Positions 1 through 5,958 of a DNA stretch of 8,706 nt are shown piece after piece. A model generated the notes under the pieces. It had not been told where the DNA came from and did not search any database. It saw only the letters and a list, made by a program, of their open reading frames with translations. A program made the position numbers and the translations under genes. Position 1 is the first letter of the stretch, and each line of letters starts with the position of its first letter. The DNA is taken from positions 1-8,706 of the forward strand of contig JAGWKJ010000090.1 in NCBI GenBank assembly GCA_028865375.1. Direction: 5' to 3'. The DNA is from Hyphomicrobiales bacterium. Its GTDB lineage: Bacteria > Pseudomonadota > Alphaproteobacteria > Rhizobiales > Beijerinckiaceae.

Positions 1-376
1 CAGCATCAAACGCTGCCGCGACAGCGGATTTGTCGTCCGCAAGTGCGACGGTCCGAGCACTGTTCCCGACGACTATTACGCCTGCGTTGCTAAAATCGTT
101 CCGAGATTCATTGAGCAACTTTAAAGGCGCGCCCGCCCCGGGAACGACGGCGATAGCCCCGGCTCGCTTGGCGAGTGCAAGAACCGAGCTTGCGTAATCG
201 TCCGCGTTCACGACCGCGGTCGCCGACGCCAAACCGGCGTAGTGCCCGAACGCAAAAGGAGAAACGTCACACCCGACGACATTCCATGCCCCAGAATGAC
301 GCAAACATTTCAGGACTTCTGTCCCCAAAGACGCGCCGCCGATCCCTGCAACGATGACAGTGGGTTTGGTCGTCAT
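1..376 (-). CDS. ATP-grasp family ligase, N-terminal part (gene runs off the left edge)
   Basis: Only the first 125 codons are in the window; the 3' end lies beyond base 1. Residues 6-20 read TVIVAGIGGASLGTE, a Rossmann-like glycine-rich start, followed by VVGCDVSPFAFGHYA (33-47), AVVPGAGAPL (76-85) and ADDKSAVAAAFDA (113-125). This is the layout of the pre-ATP-grasp domain in CarB-like and PylC-like ATP-grasp proteins, with the DK that opens the ATP-grasp domain at 115-116. Such enzymes use ATP to join a carboxylate to an amine or similar group. The catalytic domain is not visible, so the substrate is unknown. Its place last in a sugar aminotransferase, methyltransferase and glycosyltransferase operon suggests acylation of an amino sugar (inference). 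I chose ATG at 376 because the domain starts right there and GGAAGG lies 3 bases upstream, which is close spacing. An in-frame GTG at 442 would add 22 residues that do not resemble the family. Confidence 0.8.
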   Translation of the reverse strand, partial: MTTKPTVIVAGIGGASLGTEVLKCLRHSGAWNVVGCDVSPFAFGHYAGLASATAVVNADDYASSVLALAKRAGAIAVVPGAGAPLKLLNESRNDFSNAGVIVVGNSARTVALADDKSAVAAAFDA

Positions 377-453
377 CGGCCTTCCATCGCTAAGCTTGAG
401 ATTGTATTTGCTGAATTGAAACGCAATCGAATCGCGATCCACTCGCGCGTCAT
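373..453 (-). other. 26-codon ORF bridging the methyltransferase and ATP-grasp genes
   Basis: The 73-base gap between the CmcI-type gene and the ATP-grasp gene contains a short frame that starts with an ATG overlapping the upstream gene's TGA and ends with a TGA overlapping the downstream gene's ATG, so both joints are ATGA. The predicted peptide (MTREWIAIRL and 16 more residues) matches nothing I recognise. It could let ribosomes pass from one gene to the next without a strong Shine-Dalgarno, or it could be chance. I do not claim a functional product. Confidence 0.2.
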
Positions 454-1229
454 TTTACTCTTGATCGCAAATATCCGCCGGGCGAGCTCGAGAGTATCAT
501 TTTTGCGTTGATTTCACGATCACAATGAAATCCGTCGTTTTCGATCAAAAATTGGTGGACCGCCGCCAAGGGTTCGTCGCCGGGCGGCCAGAACTTCGCG
601 CGCGTCGTCGGCGTCTGTCCGGCGTCGAGCCTGCCGAGCAGCGTGTCGGCGACGATCAGGAATTGCCCCGGCGTGACCAGAGGCGACAACGCACGCAATT
701 CGGCGAGCACATGCGCCTTCGAATGGTCGGAGTCGAGTATCAGCATCGTGGAAGCGCCGGGCGGCACGAGCGCTTTCACTCGGGCGATCGTGCCGGGATC
801 GGTCGAAGAGCCCTCGACGAGGGAAATGCGCCCTGCCATCGGGTGGCTTTCGATGGTTTCCCGATTGTGGGCGCGGATGTCGACGTCGACGCCGATCACC
901 TTGCCTTTGCCAAGCAACGTCAGCATCGACGCGTAGAACACCACCGATCCGCCGCGGGCGACGCCGGTCTCCACGATCACGTCGGGTTTGGTCGCCCAAA
1001 CGATTTCCTGGGTGGCGACGATGTCGGCCGGCATCTGGATGATGGGCACGCCCATCCACGACCACATGTAGGTATAGCGATGGCGGTCGGCGGCCATCAC
1101 GACGTCGCGCGCCTCGCGGAAGAGCGCCGCGTCCTCGCCCATCGCGAGGCTGTCGCGCCGGCGCTGCGCCTCGAACTCGGCGCGGTCGTCGGGCCAAGTC
1201 GGTTTAGAAGCGGATTCTTCCCCAGTCAT
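450..1229 (-). CDS. CmcI/rhamnosyl O-methyltransferase family protein
   Basis: A 259-residue protein of the family often named cephalosporin hydroxylase (CmcI) or rhamnosyl O-methyltransferase. Diagnostic stretches are YTYMWSWMGVPIIQMPADI (52-70), VIVETGVARGGSVVFYASML (84-103, the SAM-binding loop with Glu87), VIGVDVDIRAHNR (111-123), MLILDSDHSKAHV (162-174, acidic/His residues that may bind a divalent metal) and INAKMILSSSPGGYLR (240-255). Length and motif order agree with a complete single-domain enzyme, probably cytoplasmic; I see no signal peptide. The family methylates hydroxyls, in several cases on sugars. Lying directly behind a sugar aminotransferase, this one probably methylates a glycan residue or its precursor (inference). 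Its start is 27 bases after the aminotransferase stop. A GTG at 1241 would add only four residues; neither start has a clear Shine-Dalgarno, so ATG is a mild preference. Confidence 0.85.
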   Translation of the reverse strand: MTGEESASKPTWPDDRAEFEAQRRRDSLAMGEDAALFREARDVVMAADRHRYTYMWSWMGVPIIQMPADIVATQEIVWATKPDVIVETGVARGGSVVFYASMLTLLGKGKVIGVDVDIRAHNRETIESHPMAGRISLVEGSSTDPGTIARVKALVPPGASTMLILDSDHSKAHVLAELRALSPLVTPGQFLIVADTLLGRLDAGQTPTTRAKFWPPGDEPLAAVHQFLIENDGFHCDREINAKMILSSSPGGYLRSRVK

Positions 1230-1256
1230 CGCCAACCCCACTTCGCCGCGTCGCGT

Positions 1257-2399
1257 TCACACCCGCGCAAATACGATTTCCCGCAACGCCCCGCAAACGA
1301 CGTCCGCCTTCGCTTCCGTCATGTCGTATCCGGACGGCAGGTTGACGCCATATTCGGCCGCGCGCGCCCCCTTGTCGCGGGGCGTCACGAAGCGCGTGGA
1401 TTCTGGGCGGTCCGCGAAAGCCGGCAACGTCGAAAGACGCGAAAAGAATGGCCGCGAATCGATGTTGCGCCGGTCGAGCCCGGCCATGACCGCGAACTTG
1501 TCGAGCCCGAGCGCCGGATCGAGGACGACGGTCGTCATCCAGTAGCTGTTGAACGTGTCTGGCGGTTCGGCGTTGAGGACGATCCCGTCCAGGTCGGCGA
1601 GGCGCTCCCGATACCAGCCGAAGATCGCGCGCTTCATCCCCACCAATTCGTCGATCCGTTCCATCTGCGCGGCGCCGAGCGCAGCCTGCAACGCACTCAT
1701 CTTGTACTTGAACGCGATCTCGGAGTTCAGGAAGAATCGGTCGCCCGGCGCGCGCCCGTGGTCCCGCAGGAATTGCGCGCGCGAGAACAGCACGTCGTCG
1801 TCCGTCGCCAACATGCCGCCTTCGCCGGTGACGACGGTCTTGCTGCCGTGGAAGCTAAACGCCGACGCGCGGCCGAACGAGCCAGCGCGGCGGCCGCGGC
1901 GCTCCGAGCCCAAGGCTTCGGCGGCGTCCTCGACGAGCGCGATCCCGCGTCGCGCGGCGACGCCTTCCAATCGTTCCCAATCGCAGGTCGACCCATAGAG
2001 GTCGACCCCGATTACGGCCTTCGTCCGCGGTCCCATCGCCGTCTCGACCGCTCCGGGGTCGATGCACCACGTCACCGGGTCGACGTCCACGAGGACGGGC
2101 GTCGCGCCGAGCTGGACGATCGGCGCCACCGACGCGATCCAAGTCACGTCGGGCGCGATCACTTCGTCGCCGGGCCCTATCCCCAGCGCGGCGAGCGCGA
2201 GGTGCAGCGCCGCCGTCGCATGGGGCACGGAGATCGCGTGCTTGACGCCGACGTAGTCCGCCAGCGCCCGTTCGAACTTCGCGTTGTAGGCATAGTGGCC
2301 GGGTCCCCAGGCCGTGCGCGCGGCGTCGGCGACACAGGCGACCTCGCGGTCCGTGATCGACGGCGCGGCGACGGGGATGCGTTGTTCGGCGACGATCAT
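1257..2399 (-). CDS. DegT/DnrJ/EryC1-family sugar aminotransferase (perosamine-synthetase-like)
   Basis: A 380-residue PLP enzyme that transfers an amino group, usually from glutamate, to a keto group of a nucleotide sugar. The usual family landmarks are present: WGPGHYAYNAKFERALADYV (31-50), VPHATAALHLALAALGIGPG (58-77), VIAPDVTWIAS (80-90), ALVEDAAEALGS (154-165, Asp158 facing the PLP ring) and SAFSFHGSKTVVTGEGGML (179-197) with the PLP-binding Lys187. FSFHGSKTVVTGEGG and EDAAEALG resemble perosamine-synthetase-type members more than generic ones, but the sugar cannot be read from sequence with certainty. Length is normal for the family. The ATG shares four bases (ATGA) with the stop of the upstream glycosyltransferase, so translation is probably coupled. 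A longer in-frame reading upstream is only the other frame of the glycosyltransferase and was not used. Confidence 0.92.
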   Translation of the reverse strand: MIVAEQRIPVAAPSITDREVACVADAARTAWGPGHYAYNAKFERALADYVGVKHAISVPHATAALHLALAALGIGPGDEVIAPDVTWIASVAPIVQLGATPVLVDVDPVTWCIDPGAVETAMGPRTKAVIGVDLYGSTCDWERLEGVAARRGIALVEDAAEALGSERRGRRAGSFGRASAFSFHGSKTVVTGEGGMLATDDDVLFSRAQFLRDHGRAPGDRFFLNSEIAFKYKMSALQAALGAAQMERIDELVGMKRAIFGWYRERLADLDGIVLNAEPPDTFNSYWMTTVVLDPALGLDKFAVMAGLDRRNIDSRPFFSRLSTLPAFADRPESTRFVTPRDKGARAAEYGVNLPSGYDMTEAKADVVCGALREIVFARV

Positions 2400-3715
2400 C
2401 GCGTGGTGCCCGCCGTCTCGACACCCGATCGGTTCCCTCGCCGGCTGCGAGGATTGTCGGGCTCGGGCAACTTCGGCATTCGTCGCAACGAGCGACCCAG
2501 CAGTCGCGCCCACGACAGTGGTCGCCGCCAACCGCCGCTCGTCAATTCATCGCCAAGAAGCCATTCACACGCCGACGCCACGGCGTCGATGTCCGTCCTG
2601 TCGTAGCGCATCATGTCATGAACGACGCGATCAACCGCAATGTAACCGCGCACCCGAACCTTACGGGACGAGCGCCTTTGTTTGGGCTCGCGCGCGGCCG
2701 TGGCGCGCTGCAAGGCGGCGACGCTCAGTGACTTACCAAGCCCGGATTCCGCCGCAAAGCGCGTAAGTTCAGCGATCACGCCCCCCCGATGCGCGCTCGC
2801 CTCGTCGCGGACCGATGCAAGGACTCGTTCGAACTCTCGCTCATAATCAAAAATCAAATTACCAGAATATGCGTACCGACGGGCCGCTTCCAAATGCGAA
2901 AAAAGCGCGCCCTGCATACCGCCATTATAATTAAGTGGGTCGACTAACGGGTCTGATTTTGCGTCTTCGACAAATTTATTGAATTCCTTCGCGGGACCCG
3001 ATCTTCTTAGCCACTCGTAGTAACTTGCACCATTGCTTTTCGGGCTCGCTCCACCGATAAACAATGGATGCGTCACACGAATATGCTTATCGACAACTGC
3101 GGTAGAGGCAAACATAAAATAAATATCAGGAGACGATCCCATAAAAACTTGGCCTGTTTTTGATTTAAGTTTTTCGACAATTTTACGCGACGCAAAGCCA
3201 CCGTAAATACGAGGAAGATTGTCTGAAATAACGGCACCATTGCGTTGGATTTCTTCTCGGAGCGCTTCGCCAGTAATCAAATTAACGTCGCCGAAAGTCG
3301 ATTTATAGAAAAGTTTGAAACGTCCGTGTGTTGCAGGGCCGTATTTTGTTGGCCATCCGTAAAGCACAGTTGTTCCTGTTAATGTATCTGGCGCATGCTG
3401 TTCGAGAACACGTCGGATTCGATTAAATTGATTTGGTATCAACGCATCATCATCTCCCAACATAAAGACATAATCTCCATTTGCGTGACTGAGTGCAAAT
3501 TCAAAATTTTCACGCATACTCAATCGTCGCGGCGTACGGAGATAAATAATTCTGTCGTCGGCCGCTTGAGCGACAATTTTCGCTGTCGCATCGGCGCTCG
3601 CATTGTCGCTTACGATGATTTCTATGTTTGTATCGTCGATACGAGTGCAAGATGCCAATGTATACCGAAGATATTCGCTTCTTTCTCGCGTCGGTATTAC
3701 GATACTTATTAGCAT
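2396..3715 (-). CDS. Family 2 glycosyltransferase, compositionally mosaic
   Basis: A 439-residue protein with a GT-A fold N-terminus: MLISIVIPTRERSEYL (1-16), IEIIVSDNASADATAKI (31-47), then the DXD-type metal and nucleotide-sugar site FMLGDDDALIPN (84-95). SSPDIYFMFAST (194-205) is a late motif typical of one branch of bacterial GT2 enzymes. I chose ATG 3715 because GAGGA sits 7 bases upstream and the family start IVIPTR follows at once; a TTG at 3769 would place that Shine-Dalgarno inside the gene. Residues 1 to ~295 are encoded by AT-rich DNA (counted blocks: 20/60 G+C at 3121-3180, 25/60 at 3061-3120 and 2821-2880) and are rich in Lys, Asn and Ile. The rest (41/60 at 2761-2820) is Arg/Ala-rich like its neighbours. 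The gene is open throughout. Likely role is sugar transfer to a surface glycan; donor and acceptor are unknown. Confidence 0.85.
   Translation of the reverse strand: MLISIVIPTRERSEYLRYTLASCTRIDDTNIEIIVSDNASADATAKIVAQAADDRIIYLRTPRRLSMRENFEFALSHANGDYVFMLGDDDALIPNQFNRIRRVLEQHAPDTLTGTTVLYGWPTKYGPATHGRFKLFYKSTFGDVNLITGEALREEIQRNGAVISDNLPRIYGGFASRKIVEKLKSKTGQVFMGSSPDIYFMFASTAVVDKHIRVTHPLFIGGASPKSNGASYYEWLRRSGPAKEFNKFVEDAKSDPLVDPLNYNGGMQGALFSHLEAARRYAYSGNLIFDYEREFERVLASVRDEASAHRGGVIAELTRFAAESGLGKSLSVAALQRATAAREPKQRRSSRKVRVRGYIAVDRVVHDMMRYDRTDIDAVASACEWLLGDELTSGGWRRPLSWARLLGRSLRRMPKLPEPDNPRSRRGNRSGVETAGTTR
2781..2787 (-). repeat. Seven-G homopolymer inside the glycosyltransferase gene
   Basis: On the coding strand seven consecutive G fall in codons ~310-312 (His-Arg-Gly-Gly-Val). 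Gain or loss of one G would truncate the protein or shift its frame. The tract lies within ~60 bases of the point where base composition changes. Seven is short for a slippage-driven switch, so this is a site to look at and not a demonstrated one. Confidence 0.4.
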
Positions 3716-3765
3716 TTTATTTTCCTCAAAAATTAATCTCGCGGATACATAAACAATGCGCGAGA
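2840..3765. other. AT-rich island, probable horizontally acquired segment
   Basis: About 0.9 kb where the 60-base blocks I counted range from 33% to 52% G+C, against 63-70% in most of the flanking blocks counted (38/60 at 4201-4260, 41/60 at 2761-2820, 40/60 at 2701-2760). Both edges are sharp: between about 2820 and 2840 inside the glycosyltransferase gene, and at about 3765 just after the GT2 stub. No transposase, integrase, tRNA or obvious flanking direct repeat was found. Homologous or illegitimate recombination of glycosyltransferase DNA is the simplest reading (inference). Confidence 0.6.
3723..3727 (-). promoter_or_regulatory. Shine-Dalgarno of the glycosyltransferase
   Basis: GAGGA on the minus strand lies 7 bases before ATG 3715 and decides that start over the upstream TTG. 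It directly follows the T-run of the hairpin at 3728-3766, so a structure there could affect both transcription and ribosome access. Confidence 0.7.
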
Positions 3766-3766
3766 T
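3728..3766 (-). terminator. Hairpin plus T-run, possible terminator or attenuator
   Basis: On the minus strand ATCTCGCG (3766-3759) and CGCGAGAT (3743-3736) form a perfect 8-bp stem around a 15-base loop, followed at once by TAATTTTT. The shape is that of a rho-independent terminator. The rather long loop and short T-run make it moderate at best. It sits between the GT2 stub and the intact glycosyltransferase, starting at the last base of the stub's stop codon. If active, it would stop transcripts started upstream of the stub before they reach the glycan operon. Confidence 0.4.
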
Positions 3767-3873
3767 CAAGTGGAGTCCGGCAGCGCGCTCGTGCTGCGCG
3801 CCTCGCGCGCGAGGCTTTCGTCGAGGAACGCCTCGCCGTTGAGCACCGGCACGCCGACCGAGACCAATGTCAT
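3766..3873 (-). pseudogene. Remnant 5' end of a second family 2 glycosyltransferase
   Basis: A 35-codon frame with a proper start: ATG 3873 preceded by AGGGG at 8 bases spacing. Residues 4-21, VSVGVPVLNGEAFLDESL, are the canonical first beta strand and helix of a GT2 enzyme (compare the common V-S-x-x-x-P-V-Y-N-G-E-x-[FY]-L pattern). Where the family continues with a Leu/Gln-rich helix and a second beta strand, this frame reads AREARSTSALPDST and stops at TGA 3768-3766. Neither of the other two minus-strand frames continues the domain. Codon use is GC-rich like the flanking genes, unlike the AT-rich glycosyltransferase that follows 50 bases later. Most likely a resident glycosyltransferase gene lost its body when the AT-rich segment arrived. 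A functional 35-residue peptide is the less likely alternative. Confidence 0.65.
3800..3815. repeat. 16-bp perfect palindrome at the GT2 similarity breakpoint
   Basis: GCCTCGCGCGCGAGGC reads the same on both strands. It covers the codons (Ser-Leu-Ala-Arg-Glu-Ala) where the stub stops resembling a glycosyltransferase. A second small inverted repeat, CGAGG-AACG-CCTCG, lies a few bases away at 3822-3835. It may be chance in GC-rich coding DNA, a cruciform-prone breakpoint, or an operator; the sequence does not decide. Confidence 0.5.
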
Positions 3874-4014
3874 CGATGCGTCCCCTGTCGCCGCCGACCG
3901 GCGACGGGTCCGATCTTCATGCCGCCGCGCGGCGAAATATCATGCACGGCCACCCTCGGCAATGCGCGCCGGGGAAGCGAGACGCAATGCGCCGACCTCG
4001 CTAGGATGCGGCGC
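3874..4014. promoter_or_regulatory. Divergent intergenic region upstream of the methyltransferase and the GT2 stub
   Basis: This 141-base stretch must carry the promoter for the plus-strand methyltransferase, unless it is read from further upstream, and once served the minus-strand GT2 gene. I see no convincing -35/-10 pair. It holds a 12-bp perfect palindrome CGCCGCGCGGCG (3923-3934) beside a short AT patch (AAATATCAT, 3935-3943), a plausible but unproven operator or promoter element, and the Shine-Dalgarno sites of both flanking starts. Confidence 0.35.
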
Positions 4015-4674
4015 ATGACTGACTTATCATCCACTGCGGACGCCGCGATACTCGATGCCTATCGCGCGCATTACGTGCGGACCTTTTCCGCCCACGGCCC
4101 GACGTCACGCGGAGTCGACTGGGGCGCGCCCGGCGACGTCGACATGCGCTACGGCAAGATGCTCGAAGTGTTGGAGCCGGACGCCGGCGTGCGACCGTCG
4201 CTCCTCGACGTTGGCTGCGGTTACGGCGGGTTGCTTGACTATGCGGATGCACGCGGCATCGCCCTCGACTATTCCGGCGTCGACATCGTGCCCAAAATGA
4301 TCGCGCACGCGCGCGCCAAGCACCCGTCCGCGCGGTTCGAGGTCGCCGACGCCCTCGCACTTCCCGACGCGCCTGTGGCAGACTACGTGGTCTGCAACGG
4401 CATCCTCACCCTGAAGCTCGAAGCGAGCATCCTGGACATGGACCGCTTCGCCCGTCGGCTCATCCGCAAGATGTTCACGCTCGCCCGGCGCGGCATCGCG
4501 TTCAACATGATGACGAGCCACGTCAACTTCATGGCGCCGACCCTTTACTATAAGAATCCGCTCGAAATCGCGGCGTTCGTGTCGGGCGAGCTGTCGAACC
4601 GGTTTCGGCTGGATCATTCCTATCCGGCCTATGAGTTCACGGTTTACGTCTTTCCCGCCCGGAGCCAACCGTGA
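4015..4674 (+). CDS. Class I SAM-dependent methyltransferase
   Basis: A 219-residue soluble enzyme with a Rossmann-type methyltransferase core. Motif I is SLLDVGCGYGGLLDYA (62-77), the acidic end of strand 2 is SGVDIVPKMIAHAR (87-100), motif II region RFEVADALALPD (107-118), followed by DYVVCNGILTLK (123-134). The substrate is not readable; the C-terminal part (FNMMTSHVNFMAPTLYYKNP, 163-182) is preserved in a family of uncharacterised methyltransferases as far as I recall. ATG 4015 has AGGA at 8 bases spacing, whereas the in-frame ATG at 4006 overlaps that site and longer readings upstream run through the divergent region. It is the only plus-strand gene here. Next to glycan genes, it may modify a sugar or nucleotide-sugar intermediate, but it is transcribed separately, so the link is weak. 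Confidence 0.85.
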   Translation: MTDLSSTADAAILDAYRAHYVRTFSAHGPTSRGVDWGAPGDVDMRYGKMLEVLEPDAGVRPSLLDVGCGYGGLLDYADARGIALDYSGVDIVPKMIAHARAKHPSARFEVADALALPDAPVADYVVCNGILTLKLEASILDMDRFARRLIRKMFTLARRGIAFNMMTSHVNFMAPTLYYKNPLEIAAFVSGELSNRFRLDHSYPAYEFTVYVFPARSQP

Positions 4675-4699
4675 CACGCGACCGCTCCAACAGGGCAAC

Positions 4700-4743
4700 G
4701 CGGCGGCGAACGCGATCTGATCCTGTCTCGCCATCGCCGCCGC
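4700..4743. terminator. Inverted repeat between convergent genes, possible bidirectional terminator
   Basis: GCGGCGGCGA (4700-4709) and TCGCCGCCGC (4734-4743) are exact reverse complements separated by 24 bases, in the 82-base gap between the stops of the methyltransferase and the alcohol dehydrogenase. The stem is strong and the position is right for a terminator serving both strands, but there is no T-run on either side, so any termination would be by another mechanism. Confidence 0.3.
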
Positions 4744-4756
4744 CCTCGGGCCCGGG

Positions 4757-5917
4757 TTACAATTTGCCCTCGATCGCCGCGGTGAACACGCGCCTCGCCG
4801 CATCGCGGTCGAACTTGACCGGATTGCCGCCGGCGGTCGGATCGACCTCGGCCGCCGCGGCGATCTCGTCGATCCGCGCGCCGTCGACCTTCAGGCCCGC
4901 CAGTGTATGGGGCACGCCGATCTCCTCGCGCAGGCGCAACACCCAATCGATCATGCCCGCGTTGCCATGGTTCTTCAGGTCGAGCCAAGCCGCGAGCCGC
5001 GCCATGCGGTCGCCGATCGCCTTCTCGTTGAAGGCCATCACGTAGGGCATGAACACCGCGTTGGTCATGCCGTGGTGCGTGCCGTAGAGCGCGCCGACGG
5101 GATGCGAGAGGGCGTGCATGCCGCCGAGCCCCTTCTGGAACGCGGTCGCGCCCATCGCGGCGGCGGTCATCATGTTTCCGCGCGCCTCGATGTCGCCGCC
5201 GTCCTTGACCGCGCGCGACAGGTTTTCCTTCACCAGTCGCATGCCCTCGACCGCGACGCCCTCCGCCATCGGGTGATAGCCGGGCGCGCAATACGCCTCC
5301 ATGCAATGCGCGAGCGCGTCCATGCCGGTGCCGGCCGTCAGGAACGGCGGCAAGCCGACGGTCAGCTCGGGGTCGCAGATCGTGATCGCCGGCATCATCT
5401 TGGGATGGAAGATCACCTTCTTGGTGTGCGTTTGCGCGTGGGTGATGACGCCCGCGCGTCCGACTTCCGAACCCGTGCCCGCGGTGGTGGGGACGGCGAC
5501 GATCGGCGCGATCCCGTTCGGGTCGGCCCTGGTCCACCAGTCGCCGATGTCCTCGAAGTCCCACATCGGCCGGGTCTGGCCGACCATGAAGGCGATGACC
5601 TTGCCGACGTCGAGCGCGGAGCCGCCGCCGAACGCGATGACGCCATCATGTCGCCCGGCGCGGTAACGGGCGACGCCGAGTTCGACGTTGCGGTCGATCG
5701 GGTTGGCTTGGATCTCGCTGAACACCGCCGCGGGGCGCCCGGCGCCCTCAAGGCCGGAGAGCGCGGCCTTCAACATCGGCAGGTTGGCGAGGCCCGGGTC
5801 GGTGACCAGCAGCGGCCTGGCGATACCGACGGCCTTAAGCGCTTCCGGCAGTTCTGCGATTCGGCCGGCGCCGAAGCGGATCGCGGTCGGGTAGTTCCAG
5901 TTGGCTTTGACGGACAT
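4757..5917 (-). CDS. Iron-containing (group III) alcohol dehydrogenase
   Basis: A 386-residue NAD(P)-dependent dehydrogenase, normal length for the family. The nucleotide-binding loop FGGGSALDVGK is at 96-106 and AVPTTAGTGSEV at 141-152. Metal ligands match the FucO-type set by spacing: Asp200 and His204 in TGMDALAHCMEAY, His268 in GGMHALSHPVGALY and His282 in THHGMTNAV, exactly 14 residues after His268. All are present, so the enzyme should be active with Fe2+ or a similar metal. ATG 5917 has GAGGAA 11 bases upstream, slightly long spacing; the family N-terminus begins here. It lies 41 bases behind the aldehyde dehydrogenase, last gene of the operon. Likely role is oxidising the hydroxyl of a (gamma-glutamylated) amino alcohol to the aldehyde used by the neighbouring enzyme, or detoxifying that aldehyde in reverse (inference). 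Confidence 0.93.
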   Translation of the reverse strand: MSVKANWNYPTAIRFGAGRIAELPEALKAVGIARPLLVTDPGLANLPMLKAALSGLEGAGRPAAVFSEIQANPIDRNVELGVARYRAGRHDGVIAFGGGSALDVGKVIAFMVGQTRPMWDFEDIGDWWTRADPNGIAPIVAVPTTAGTGSEVGRAGVITHAQTHTKKVIFHPKMMPAITICDPELTVGLPPFLTAGTGMDALAHCMEAYCAPGYHPMAEGVAVEGMRLVKENLSRAVKDGGDIEARGNMMTAAAMGATAFQKGLGGMHALSHPVGALYGTHHGMTNAVFMPYVMAFNEKAIGDRMARLAAWLDLKNHGNAGMIDWVLRLREEIGVPHTLAGLKVDGARIDEIAAAAEVDPTAGGNPVKFDRDAARRVFTAAIEGKL

Positions 5918-5958
5918 GGCGATTTCGGTTCCTCGATCGGAAGGCGGGCGGAAGGATC

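Noticed and set aside
450..1229. Annotation as a true cephalosporin hydroxylase
   Set aside because: The name comes from CmcI's antibiotic cluster; no beta-lactam genes are present and the sugar-gene neighbours and SAM-binding loop fit O-methylation better.
525..2606. A 693-codon open frame on the plus strand opposite three minus-strand genes
   Set aside because: It is Arg/His/Asp-rich with no recognisable domain and runs antisense to the CmcI-type methyltransferase, the aminotransferase and the end of the glycosyltransferase, which all show clear family motifs. It is a by-product of high-GC codon use.
3716..3769. TTG 3769 as an earlier start of the glycosyltransferase
   Set aside because: It would run through the hairpin and the GAGGA Shine-Dalgarno, and adds 18 residues before the canonical GT2 start.
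3716..4014. A sigma-70 promoter for the AT-rich glycosyltransferase (TTGATC near 3769 with TATCCG 16 bases on)
   Set aside because: The -10 match is poor and the -35 overlaps the stub's stop codon; AT-rich sequence gives such partial matches by chance.
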